From G965215225 sp965215225 (lineage in GTDB: Bacteria; Pseudomonadota; Gammaproteobacteria; CBDBNL01; JAAOII01): a stretch of 64,000 bases of DNA. The stretch spans positions 248,001 to 312,000 of the forward strand of contig OZ244039.1 of NCBI GenBank assembly GCA_965215225.1, in the 5' to 3' direction. This document shows, piece by piece, positions 16,822-25,126 of the stretch. Made by a program: the position numbers and the translations under genes. The notes beneath the pieces are model-generated. The model did no database searches. It was not told where the DNA came from and saw only the letters and a list, made by a program, of their open reading frames with translations. How positions within the stretch are numbered: position 1 is the stretch's first letter; every line of letters starts with the position of its first letter.

Positions 16822-17868
16822 ATGCAAATATACTATGACAAGGATGCGGATCTAAGCCTTATTCGTGCCAAGAAGGTGGCGGTTATTGGTTATGGGTCGC
16901 AAGGGCATGCCCATGCTCACAATTTACAGGATTCCGGCGCAGATGTAACGGTTGGCTTAAGAGCCGACTCGCCCAGTAATGACAAGGCGAGGCGAGCCGG
17001 TATGAAGGTCGCAGCTATAGAGGATGCAGTAGCGGCAGCTGACCTTATAATGATACTCGCCCCGGACGAACATCAAGCGCGTCTTTATCGCGCGCGGATT
17101 GCACCAGCGCTGAAAGGCAATGCCGCCATAGCTTTTGCCCATGGTTTCAATATCCACTTCCAGCAGATTGAACCACCTGCTGGAGTGGATATTCTTATGA
17201 TTGCTCCTAAGGGACCTGGTCATCTGGTTCGTTCCACCTATAAGGATGGCGGTGGTGTTCCTTGTCTGATTGCAGTCCAGCAGGATACCAGTGGCGTGGG
17301 GCGTGATCTGGCGCTATCTTATGCGGCCGCCATAGGAGGCGGGAGGGCAGGAATCATTGAGACGAGTTTCCGTGAAGAAACCGAGACGGATCTGTTTGGC
17401 GAGCAGGTGGTTCTATGTGGTGGGCTGGCGTCTTTGGTGCAGGCTGGTTATGAGACCCTGACGGAAGCTGGCTATGCCCCCGAGATGGCTTATTTTGAAT
17501 GTCTGCATGAGCTCAAACTAATAGTTGATCTGCTTTATGAGGGAGGAATTAGTAATATGAACTATTCTATTTCCAACACGGCTGAATATGGTGGTATGAT
17601 AACCGGACCGCGTATTATCAATGATGAGACCAGAGCCGAGATGAAGAGAATCTTGAATGAGATACGCAATGGCGAGTTTGCTCGGCGCTTTATGGTAGAA
17701 AATCAGAGCGGGGCGGCGTCTTTCAAGATGCTTCGCCAACTACAGCAAAACCACGAGATTGAGGAGGTCGGCAAGAAGCTGAGGGGGATGATGCCGTGGA
17801 TCGGCGCTCATAGACTAGTGAAGCAGGAAGAGAAAGAAGAGAAAAAAGAGGAAAAAGAGGAGAACTAA
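16822..17868 (+). CDS. ilvC: Ketol-acid reductoisomerase (NADP+), class I
   Basis: 348 residues. Catalyses the alkyl migration and NADPH-dependent reduction of acetohydroxy acids in valine, leucine and isoleucine synthesis, in the cytoplasm. Opens MQIYYDKDADLSLI, then VAVIGYGSQGHAHAHNL (Rossmann loop). AHGFNIHF carries the conserved His. REETETDLFGEQVVLCGG has the metal-binding Asp and Glu, and HELKLIVDLLYEGGI and SISNTAEYG complete the active site. AGGAGA precedes the ATG by 11 bases. The core ends at GKKLRGMMPWI as usual. A charged tail GAHRLVKQEEKEEKKEEKEEN follows, part of the 182-bp duplication. The stop overlaps the next ATG (TAATG). Confidence 0.97.
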   Translation: MQIYYDKDADLSLIRAKKVAVIGYGSQGHAHAHNLQDSGADVTVGLRADSPSNDKARRAGMKVAAIEDAVAAADLIMILAPDEHQARLYRARIAPALKGNAAIAFAHGFNIHFQQIEPPAGVDILMIAPKGPGHLVRSTYKDGGGVPCLIAVQQDTSGVGRDLALSYAAAIGGGRAGIIETSFREETETDLFGEQVVLCGGLASLVQAGYETLTEAGYAPEMAYFECLHELKLIVDLLYEGGISNMNYSISNTAEYGGMITGPRIINDETRAEMKRILNEIRNGEFARRFMVENQSGAASFKMLRQLQQNHEIEEVGKKLRGMMPWIGAHRLVKQEEKEEKKEEKEEN

Positions 17869-18172
17869 TGGCACAAGCCGAACAGGTCACACCCATAGCA
17901 CAGTCTTGGCGAATCTATCTTGATGGGCGGATAGCCAAGATATTCTTGTTGGGTTTAATACAAGGCTTTCCTTGGGTGCTCATAGGCGCTCATAGATTAG
18001 TGAAGCAGGAAGAGAAAGAAGAGAAAGAAGAGGAAAAAGAGGAGAACTAATGGCACAGGTGGAACAGGTCACACCCATAGCACAGTCTTGGCGAATCTAT
18101 CTTGATGGGCGGATAGCCAAGATATTCTTGTTGGGTTTAATGCAGGGCTTTCCTTGGGTGCTCATAGGCGCT
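17809..18172 (+). repeat. 182-bp tandem duplication across the ilvC/ampG junction
   Basis: Copies at 17809-17990 and 17991-18172 with GGCGCT at each boundary (17803, 17985, 18167). Each copy contains the Lys/Glu codons, the TAATG junction and the first 40 codons of the transporter. Few differences, so recent. Confidence 0.9.
17868..18050 (+). pseudogene. Truncated transporter start with ilvC tail (60 codons)
   Basis: Residues 1-40 equal the N-terminus of the transporter that follows (MAQAEQVTPIAQSWRIYLDG...). The last 20 repeat the Lys/Glu-rich ilvC tail. It contains at most one membrane segment and cannot transport. Because both its start and stop overlap neighbours by TAATG it probably is translated and keeps ribosomes coupled to the real transporter (inference). 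Confidence 0.8.
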
Positions 18173-19510
18173 ACCCTCAGCCTATGGCTTAAGGAAGAAG
18201 GCTTCTCGCGCGGCAGTATCGGGCTGTTCGGCTTGATCTTCTCGGTCTATAGTATTAACTTCTTGTGGGCGCCGCTCTTGGATAGGGTGCGTATCCCATT
18301 TTTGAGCCGTCATTTTGGGCAAAGGCGCGGCTGGATATTTGTTATGCAGCTACTGATGTTTGTTGCTATGGTTGGCATGTCCATTGTGAATCCGCAGGAG
18401 TATCTGCTTTGGGTAGCGATTTTTTCCTTTGCCATTGCTCTTTGCTCTGCTACCCAAGACATCTCACTTGATGCGCTTCGTATTGACTTAATTGGCAAGG
18501 GCGAAACCACTCTGTTGGCGGCGGCGGCTGCTGTCATGGTTGCTGGCTGGTGGACGGCATTTAAGCTAGGCGGGGCGGCCGCTCTTTATTTGGCAAGTTA
18601 TTATCAGCAGCTGGGCTTGGAGAATTCATGGCAGCTGGTCTATCTTAGTCTTACTGCTTTTTTATTAGTGACCAATTTCTTCTTATTTAAGGTTAGGGAC
18701 TCGCTTGATACAGCTCGTCTTGAGGCTCAGCGGAAGTATGACAAGGAATATGGCGCGCTCCTATCCCAGCTGGGAGTCGCCGGCTCGATTAACAAGGCAG
18801 CCTCTTGGCTATTAGGCACAGTCATAGCGCCTTTCATCAGCTTCTTTCGCGCCAATGGATTAAAGATAGGTCTTACCCTGTTATTTTTCATCATGCTATT
18901 CAAAGTGGGCGAGGCTTTCTTGGGGCGTATGTCTATCCTCTTCTATACCGAGGTGGGGTTTAGCAAAGAAGAGATCGCTCAGTATAGCAAGATACTCGGC
19001 TGGGTTGCAACTATAGTCTTCTCGCTTATGGGCGGTATCATCAATGCCCGCTTCGGTCTATTGCCGAGCGTTTTTATCAGTGGCATTGCTATGGCGGCAA
19101 CCAACTTACTCTTTGCTGTTATGGCATTAGTCGGGCCTGAACCCTGGCTCTTCATCACTGCGGTCATTGCCGATGATTTTACTTCGGCAGTATCCACGGT
19201 TACCTTTGTCGCCTTCATCTCTCAGCTGTGCGACCGCACCTTCTCTGCTACTCAGTATGCTCTGATGGCATCCTTGGGAACTTTCGCCCGCAACACATTG
19301 GCTGCCACCAGCGGATTTGTGGTGGATGGCATAGAGGAATGGACTATTGCGTCTGACTGGGGGTTGTTCGGCGCAGGTCCTGAGGGAACTGCATGGATGT
19401 TGTTCTTTGTGCTTACCACTCTTATGGTTATCCCATCCCTGCTGCTACTATGGGTAATTTCGCATAGGCTAGAGGAGATCTTCGCTCGGGCAAAGACTAG
19501 GTTGCTATAA
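18050..19510 (+). CDS. ampG: AmpG-like muropeptide permease (MFS)
   Basis: 486 residues. Imports anhydromuropeptides from the periplasm for peptidoglycan recycling in AmpG relatives. FLLGLMQGFPWVLIGATLSLWLKEEGFS, NFLWAPLLDRVRIP, RRGWIFVMQLLMF and FAIALCSATQDISLDALRIDLI are AmpG signatures (TQD-x2-LDA in the third loop). About 12 to 14 hydrophobic segments are spread over the length. Start ATG overlaps the stop of the stub upstream. Substrate is inferred from family; a role in drug or siderophore transport, seen in a few relatives, is less likely. In the same frame as ispE, which begins right after its TAA. Confidence 0.8.
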   Translation: MAQVEQVTPIAQSWRIYLDGRIAKIFLLGLMQGFPWVLIGATLSLWLKEEGFSRGSIGLFGLIFSVYSINFLWAPLLDRVRIPFLSRHFGQRRGWIFVMQLLMFVAMVGMSIVNPQEYLLWVAIFSFAIALCSATQDISLDALRIDLIGKGETTLLAAAAAVMVAGWWTAFKLGGAAALYLASYYQQLGLENSWQLVYLSLTAFLLVTNFFLFKVRDSLDTARLEAQRKYDKEYGALLSQLGVAGSINKAASWLLGTVIAPFISFFRANGLKIGLTLLFFIMLFKVGEAFLGRMSILFYTEVGFSKEEIAQYSKILGWVATIVFSLMGGIINARFGLLPSVFISGIAMAATNLLFAVMALVGPEPWLFITAVIADDFTSAVSTVTFVAFISQLCDRTFSATQYALMASLGTFARNTLAATSGFVVDGIEEWTIASDWGLFGAGPEGTAWMLFFVLTTLMVIPSLLLLWVISHRLEEIFARAKTRLL

Positions 19511-19525
19511 TCGGACACTCTAATC

Positions 19526-20761
19526 ATAGCAGATCACACTTTTCTTGCGCCAGCCAAGCTAAATCTATTCCTTCATATCAATGGTCGCCGCTCGGACGGC
19601 TATCATGACATCCAGACCCTACTACAGCTATTGAATTGGTATGATAGGGTTCAAATTGAAGAGACCAGCCAGCCACAAGACGAGATCCTCTGGCAAGGGA
19701 CTTTTGCTCATCAGGTGCCTGAGAAAGATAATATTGTCGATAGGCTGCTAAATTATCTAAGGGCGCAAGGCGGCTCTGAGGGTTCTGAGGGCTCTAAGGG
19801 TTCTGAGGGTTCTGAGGGTTCTGAGGGTTCTGAGGGCTCTGAGGGTTCCGAGGGCTCTGAGGGCTCTAAGGGTTCTGAGGGTTCTAAAGGTTATGAGGGT
19901 TATGAGGGTTCTGAGAGTTCTAAAGGTTCTGATGGTTCTAAAGGCTATGAGGGTTCTGGGGGCTCTAATAGTTCTGATGGTTCTAAAGGTTATAAGAGTT
20001 CTAAGGGTCATGAGGGCTCTAAGGGTTCTGAGGGTTATGGGGGTTCTAAAGGCTCTAATAGTTCTGATGGTTCTGAAGGTTATAAGAGTTCTAAAGGCTA
20101 TGAGAGTTCTAAAGGTTCTATAAGAGCCCAGTCTCTACGGGTGACCATCAACAAGGATATCCCAGTTGCGGCTGGTTTGGGCGGAGCAAGTAGTCTGGTG
20201 GCGGGCTTGTTGTTGGCACTGAATAGACTCTGGGCTTTGGGGATGACCCAGGCTCAGCTGATGAAGACATCATTGAGGTTCGGTTCGGATGTTCCCTTTT
20301 TTGTGCTAGGGAAGACCGCCCTGGCCGAAGGGCGAGGCGAGCGACTCATGCCATTTCCTTGTCGCAGCTATCACTATCTATTGGTTTGTCCGTCTGTGGA
20401 ATGTCGTACTGGCGAGCTTTTTGCCGCTGCTGGTCTTAATAGGTCTTGGCCACGCCTTGATCTCTCTCGGCTGAAAGAAGACTTTTGGTTGCACCCATCC
20501 TATCAGAATGCATTCTTGCCCCTAGTGCTTGATAACTATCCTCTCATCCGCTCTCTATATGATTTGATGGCTGTGAAGACCCCAGCAAAAATGGCATATA
20601 AGATGTTTCTTAGTGGTTCGGGCGGCACCCTGTTTGTGGTCTATGAACACAAGGAGGAGGCTCTTCAAGCCTATGAATCCTTAAGCAACGAGATTGACCC
20701 AGCCCAAGGACTTGTTCGGCTGGCACAAGGAATTCCTCTTAGTCCCTTGAGTCGCAAATGA
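19526..20761 (+). CDS. ispE: 4-diphosphocytidyl-2-C-methyl-D-erythritol kinase with tripeptide-repeat insertion
   Basis: Phosphorylates the 2-hydroxyl of CDP-methylerythritol with ATP in the non-mevalonate isoprenoid pathway. LAPAKLNLFLHINGRRSDGYHDIQT, IPVAAGLGGASS (GHMP ATP loop), LRFGSDVPFFVLGKTALAEGRGE (catalytic Asp) and MFLSGSGGTLFVV are all present. The conserved N-terminus begins upstream of the first usual start codon (TTG 19631). Between the TAA of ampG (19508) and PAKLN there is no ATG, GTG or TTG in frame, only ATC (19523) and ATA (19526). I use 19526 as a formal start. Without the ~116-residue Ser-Glu-Gly/Ser-Lys-Gly insert the length is about 295, normal for IspE. Confidence 0.85.
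   Translation: MADHTFLAPAKLNLFLHINGRRSDGYHDIQTLLQLLNWYDRVQIEETSQPQDEILWQGTFAHQVPEKDNIVDRLLNYLRAQGGSEGSEGSKGSEGSEGSEGSEGSEGSEGSEGSKGSEGSKGYEGYEGSESSKGSDGSKGYEGSGGSNSSDGSKGYKSSKGHEGSKGSEGYGGSKGSNSSDGSEGYKSSKGYESSKGSIRAQSLRVTINKDIPVAAGLGGASSLVAGLLLALNRLWALGMTQAQLMKTSLRFGSDVPFFVLGKTALAEGRGERLMPFPCRSYHYLLVCPSVECRTGELFAAAGLNRSWPRLDLSRLKEDFWLHPSYQNAFLPLVLDNYPLIRSLYDLMAVKTPAKMAYKMFLSGSGGTLFVVYEHKEEALQAYESLSNEIDPAQGLVRLAQGIPLSPLSRK
19770..20120 (+). repeat. 9-bp coding microsatellite inside ispE
   Basis: Units of GGTTCTGAG and variants (GGCTCTAAG, GGTTATGAG, GGTTCTGAT) repeat for about 39 periods in frame, giving (SEG/SKG/YEG)n. It lies between the substrate-side N-lobe and the ATP loop, where the family has a short surface stretch. 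Confidence 0.92.
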
Positions 20762-22140
20762 CGGGCAAATGACAGAAGCAATCCCGCCAAGGTCTAGTCA
20801 TTCATCCTTTGATTGAGTCGCAAATGACGGGCAAATGACAGAAGCAATCCCGCCAAGGTCTAGTCATTCATCTTTTGATTGAGCCGCAGATAATAGACAA
20901 ATAACAGAAGCAATCCCGCCAGGGTCTAATCATTCATCTTTTGATTGAGCCGCAAATAACGGGCAAATGAAAGGAAGGAATTACAAAAGAGCATAAGGGA
21001 TTACCTTTTGATTAAGCCGCAGCTAACAGGCAAATAACAACAAGCAATCCCACCAAGGTCTAGTCACTCATCCTTTGATTGGGCCGCAGCTAACAGGCAA
21101 ATAACAACAAGCAATCCCACCAAGGTCTAGTCACTCATCCTTTGATTGGGCCGCAGCTAACAGGCAAATAACAACAAGCAATCCCGCCAAGGTCTAGTCA
21201 TTCATCCTTTGATTGAGCCGCAGCTAACAGGCAAATGAAAGGAAGGAATTACAAAAGAGCATAAGGGATTACCTTTGATTGGGCCGCAGCTAACAGGCAA
21301 ATAACAACAAGCAATCCCACCAAGGTCTAGTCATTCATCCTTTGATTGAGCCGCAAATAACAGACAAATAACAACAAGCAATCCCGCCAAGGTCTAGTCA
21401 CTCATCCTTTGATTGAGCCGCAGCTAACAGGCAAATAACAACAAGCAATCCCGCCAAGGTCTAGTCACTCATCCTTTGATTGAGCCGCAAATAACAGGCA
21501 AATGAAAGGAAGGAATTACAAAAGAGCATAAGGGATTACCTTTGATTGAGTCGCAAATAACGGGCAAATTATAGAATGCGGGTTTTTGAGGTGATCTGGT
21601 GCCAAATTAAGAAAACTGGTGCCAAATTAAGAAAACTGGTGCGGAATCAAGAAAACTGGTGCGGAATCAAGAAAACTGGTGCGGAATCAAGAAAACTGGT
21701 GCGGAATCAAGAAAACTGGTGCGGAATCAAGAAAACTGGTGCGGAATCAAGAAAACTGGTGCGGAATCAAGAAAACTGGTGCGGGATTAATACTTAATGC
21801 AGTTAGCCAGCAAATAACAGACAAATAACAGAAGCAATCCCGCCAAGGTCTAGTCACTCATCCTTTGATTGAGCCGCAGCTAACAGGCAAATAACAATAG
21901 GCAATCCCGCCAAGGTCTAGTCATTCATCCTTTGATTGAGCCGCAAATAACGGGCAGATAGCAAGCAACTAGCCAGCAAATAACGGGCAAATAACAGACA
22001 AATAACAGAAGCAATCCCGCCAAGGTCTAGTCATTCATCTTTTGATTGAGCCGCAGATAACGGGCAGATGAAAGGAAGGAATTACAAAAGAGCATAAGGG
22101 ATTACCTTTGATTGAGTCGCAAATAACAGGCAAATAACAA
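20762..22140. repeat. Satellite array of ~63-68-bp units, noncoding
   Basis: More than fifteen imperfect copies of a unit containing GCAATCCCGCCAAGGTCTAG, TCATCCTTTGATTGAGCCGC and AACAGGCAAATAACA. A variant unit with GGAAGGAATTACAAAAGAGC recurs at least four times. There are no unique spacers. No gene seen apart from the inner array at 21593-21790. Confidence 0.9.
21593..21790. repeat. 20-bp tandem array embedded in the satellite
   Basis: Nine copies of GCGGAATCAAGAAAACTGGT or close variants. The 222-base open frame across it (21576-21797) exists because 20 bases cycle through three frames without a stop. I do not regard it as a gene. Confidence 0.95.
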
Positions 22141-22162
22141 CAAGCGTTCAGTAGCTTTGTTA

Positions 22163-22168
22163 TATAAT
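22163..22168 (+). promoter_or_regulatory. Possible -10 box (TATAAT) for tRNA-Gln
   Basis: TATAAT 56 bases before the tRNA, just after the satellite array ends. No good -35 box. Confidence 0.3.
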
Positions 22169-22223
22169 CTCTAAGAAGATTATGTGAGGATTAAATGAGA
22201 GAGGATTTTATTGAAATATTTAT

Positions 22224-22294
22224 TGGGGTGTAGCCAAGCGGTAAGGCAACGGGTTTTGGTCCCGTGATCGTAGGTTCGAATCCTACCACCCCAG
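22224..22294 (+). tRNA. tRNA-Gln(TTG)
   Basis: Acceptor arms TGGGGTG (22224-22230) and CACCCCA (22287-22293) pair fully, with G as discriminator. The anticodon arm ACGGG-TTTTGGT-CCCGT gives anticodon TTG, and the T arm is GTAGG-TTCGAAT-CCTAC. CCA is not encoded. Confidence 0.96.
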
Positions 22295-22308
22295 TTAATC
22301 AACCTTAA

Positions 22309-23700
22309 ATGACTATGGCTAAATTTCAAACTATATCTCCCATCGATGGCAGGGTTTGCTATGAAGGAGACCTGGCTTCCTTAGAGGAGCTGGTCGCTCA
22401 AGCGGCTCGGGCGAAAAGGGCTGCTAGGCAGTGGGCAGCCGTCCCCCTTGCTGAGCGAATGCAAATAATAGCGAAGTTCCTGCATCACTTTGTTGCTTGT
22501 AAAGAGGAGGTGGCAAGATCCATCACCACTCAAATGGGGCGACCGATTTGCTTTGCTGGTAATGAGGTCTATGGGGTTCAGGAGCGAGGCGAGTATATGC
22601 TGGCGATCGCGGAGGAATCGCTCAGGGATAGGGAATTTACCGACCGAGCGGGATTTCACCGCTTTATTCGCCGCCAGCCATTGGGACTGGCGCTGATTAT
22701 TGCGCCGTGGAACTACCCTTATCTGACTGCATTGAACGGAATTCTGCCAGCGCTCATCGCGGGCAATGGGGTTCAGTTGAAACATTCACAACAGACTCCC
22801 ATGTGCGCTGAGCTCATTGCCAAGTGCTTAAGGCAAGCGGGAGTGCCTGAGGATGTCTTTGATTATTTTCAAGCCGACCACCAAACCATAGACGAATACA
22901 TAGCAGGCGGCAATGTGGATTATGTTTCCTTTACTGGTTCGGTAGCTGGAGGTCGGGCAATAGAGAGAACATCGGCTGGTATTTTCATCCCGGTCAATTT
23001 GGAACTAGGCGGTAAGGACCCAGCCTATATTCGCCGTGATTGTGATCTGGACTATGCTGCGGTTCAAACTGCCGATGGCGCCTTCTTTAATTCGGGGCAA
23101 TGTTGTTGCGGCTTGGAGAGGATATATGTGCACAGGGATGTCTATGATGACTATTTGACAAGACTGGTAGCTCAGGCTGAAGCATTGGTGCTTGGTTCGC
23201 CTGAGGCAGAAGAGACCACCCTAGGCCCCATGGTGAGGCAAGAGGCAGCCACTCGTGTGCGCGCCCAGATCCAAGCCGCTCTGGCCCAAGGAGCTGTTGC
23301 CCATATTGATGAGGCAGATTTCCCAACCAGCAAGGAGGACACTCCCTATTTGGCACCTCAAATACTCTCGCGCGTCAGTCACGAGATGGAGATAATGACC
23401 GAGGAAAACTTTGGTCCCGTCCTGGGAATCATGGCGGTTGAGTCGGATGATGAGGCGATAGAACTGATGAATGATAGCAGCTATGGTCTGACAGTCTCTG
23501 TATGGACTAGGGACGCCAAGGCAGCCGAAGCCATAGGGAACAAGGTGGAGTGTGGGGTCTTCTTTATGAACCGCTGTGACTATGTTGACCCAGCCTTGCC
23601 CTGGTGTGGAGTTAAAGATACCGGCAGAGGCTGCAGCCTTTCTTATCTGGCATATGATACCCTAACTCGCCCCAAAGGCTTCCACTTGAAACTTAATTAG
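22309..23700 (+). CDS. NAD(P)-dependent aldehyde dehydrogenase
   Basis: 463 residues, family-typical. Oxidises an aldehyde to the acid in the cytoplasm. IIAPWNYPYLTALNGILPALIAGN carries the oxyanion Asn135. FTGSVAGGRAI is the cofactor loop, LELGGKDPAY has the general base Glu232, and FFNSGQCCCGLERIYV has catalytic Cys266. EENFGPVLGIM is also conserved. The substrate is not fixed by these motifs. Succinate-semialdehyde-type enzymes are the nearest group I recognise. Alternative start ATG two codons later. Follows tRNA-Gln by 14 bases; no operon partner downstream. Confidence 0.9.
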   Translation: MTMAKFQTISPIDGRVCYEGDLASLEELVAQAARAKRAARQWAAVPLAERMQIIAKFLHHFVACKEEVARSITTQMGRPICFAGNEVYGVQERGEYMLAIAEESLRDREFTDRAGFHRFIRRQPLGLALIIAPWNYPYLTALNGILPALIAGNGVQLKHSQQTPMCAELIAKCLRQAGVPEDVFDYFQADHQTIDEYIAGGNVDYVSFTGSVAGGRAIERTSAGIFIPVNLELGGKDPAYIRRDCDLDYAAVQTADGAFFNSGQCCCGLERIYVHRDVYDDYLTRLVAQAEALVLGSPEAEETTLGPMVRQEAATRVRAQIQAALAQGAVAHIDEADFPTSKEDTPYLAPQILSRVSHEMEIMTEENFGPVLGIMAVESDDEAIELMNDSSYGLTVSVWTRDAKAAEAIGNKVECGVFFMNRCDYVDPALPWCGVKDTGRGCSLSYLAYDTLTRPKGFHLKLN

Positions 23701-23746
23701 CCAGAACAAACTAACTAATCAAGAGGATTTGTCAGCCTTAGTTAGG

Positions 23747-23866
23747 CATCTGAATAGATATGCAGATGAGTTGATGTTTCGGTTGAAGCAAGGCAACTGT
23801 GAGAGCGAAACAATAGCTAGAATTAAATCTCTGGGTGGGAAGACAAATAGCAAGTGGTTGACATAG
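23747..23866 (+). pseudogene. IS1595-like transposase C-terminal remnant
   Basis: HLNRYADELMFRLKQGNCESETIARI then KSLGGKTNSKWLT and TAG. This fits the end of ISXO2/IS1595 transposases (RY.DEF.FRLN..N). No catalytic part remains. Confidence 0.55.
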
Positions 23867-23961
23867 AAGCAGCTAAGAGGAAAAGTATAATGATTAATAT
23901 GGATGGCATGTTATGTCCTAAAAGGAAAAGCTACTATAGCAAAGACTCTGAAGACTATTGC

Positions 23962-24000
23962 CGCGTTGAATTAATCAAATACCTGATTGATAAGAAGAAC
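23962..24000 (+). pseudogene. HsdR-like fragment interrupted by IS30 remnant
   Basis: RVELIKYLIDKK matches VELIKHLIDKK at about 12370-12405. There the frame continues as an HsdR-like stretch; here the IS30 end begins immediately after it. Confidence 0.4.
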
Positions 24001-24230
24001 GGCAGATTCCCATCTAGAATGCAACACCTGTCATTATAGTTGATTCCGCTGAGTTGTTAGAACACCTCAGCGGGTGTTTTGAAGCCGAGGCGCTTGCGTG
24101 GCCGGTTGTTCAATCGGGTCATAATTTTGGTTATTGTTTCCTTGGGTAGATTTTGGCAGCTACTGGCGAATGAGTCCATTGGCATTTTCATTGGAACCTC
24201 TTTCCCGGCTGTGATAAGGAGTGCGAAGTT
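24000..24230 (-). mobile_element. IS30-family remnant (transposase C-terminus and one end)
   Basis: On the minus strand FALLITAGKEVPMKMPMDS, then CQNLPKETITKIMTRLNNR and PRKRLGFKTPAEVF followed by TAA (24058-24060). The outer end near CAGATTCCCATCTAGAATGC matches the locus at 12536-12650 in reverse. The catalytic half and other end are missing. Confidence 0.75.
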
Positions 24231-25020
24231 GGCTGCTTAATGAGAGACTTTATATTCTGCCTCCCCATTCTGCTCTCGCCAATCTCATCTCACCGCTTTG
24301 GTCTGCTCTGACCCTCATTGCTCTGGTCTCACCATTTTGCTATAAGGCTATGAGAGCTGCCAGAACTTTTTTATCTTACCTATATATAGGTTGATTATAG
24401 TAGGTTGATATATAGGCTGATTTGAGAAGTTCTATTGCTTGGCTGCTTAGTGAGGGGCTTTTATATTCGGTCTCACCATTTTGCTATGAGGCTATGAGAG
24501 CTGCTAGAACTTTTTTATCCTACCTATATATAGGTTGATTATAGTAGGTTGATCTGAGGGGCTTATTGTTTGGCTGCTTAGTGAGAGGCTTTTATATTCT
24601 ATAAGGCTATGAGAGCTGCCAGAACTTTTTTATCCTACCTATATATAGGTTGATATATAGGCTGGTTTGAGAAGAGTTGTTGTTTGGCTGCTTAGTGAGA
24701 GACTTTTATATTCTATGAGGCTATGAGAGTTGCTAGAACTTTTTTATCCTACCTATATATAGGTTGATATATAGCTGATTTGAAAAGTTCTATTGTTCGG
24801 TTGCTTAGTGAGGGGCTTTTATATTCTGCCTATATATAGGTTGATATATAGTTGATTTGAGAAGTTCTATTGTTTGGCTGCTCAGTAGGGGGCTTTTAGT
24901 GTTCTGTGAGGCTATGAGAGTTGCTAGACTTTTTTATCCTACCTATATATAGGTTGATATATGGTTGATTTGAGAAGGGATGTTGTCTAGCTGCTTATAT
25001 TAGGAGGCTTTTAGGTTTTT
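24230..25020. repeat. Degenerate ~115-210-bp repeats with a perfect palindrome
   Basis: Six or seven units, each with GGCTGCTTAGTGAGAGGCTT, GGCTATGAGAGCTGC, AACTTTTTTATCCTACC and the 14-bp palindrome ACCTATATATAGGT. They fill the space before the first giant gene. No gene seen. Confidence 0.85.
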
Positions 25021-25077
25021 TAGTGCTTTGGGAGGGATAAAATACGGTTAAATTAAAAATAAAAAAAATTAAATTAA

Positions 25078-25107
25078 TTGAAAAAAATACTAAAAATTTG
25101 TTATAAT
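25078..25107 (+). promoter_or_regulatory. Promoter of giant lipoprotein A
   Basis: TTGAAA (25078-25083), 18-bp A/T-rich spacer, TATAAT (25102-25107); a good sigma-70 type promoter 20 bases before the ATG. Confidence 0.7.
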
Positions 25108-25126
25108 TTAGTTAGTGGTGAGCTAG

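Noticed and set aside
17868..18050. Independent small membrane protein gene
   Set aside because: Both parts are copied from ilvC and ampG by the 182-bp duplication, so novelty of function is not supported.
21576..21797. 73-residue repetitive protein
   Set aside because: The frame results from a 20-bp repeat without stops in any frame. No ribosome binding site and no neighbour support.
20762..22140. CRISPR array
   Set aside because: The units are adjacent and their intervening sequence also repeats. No unique spacers and no cas gene in the window.
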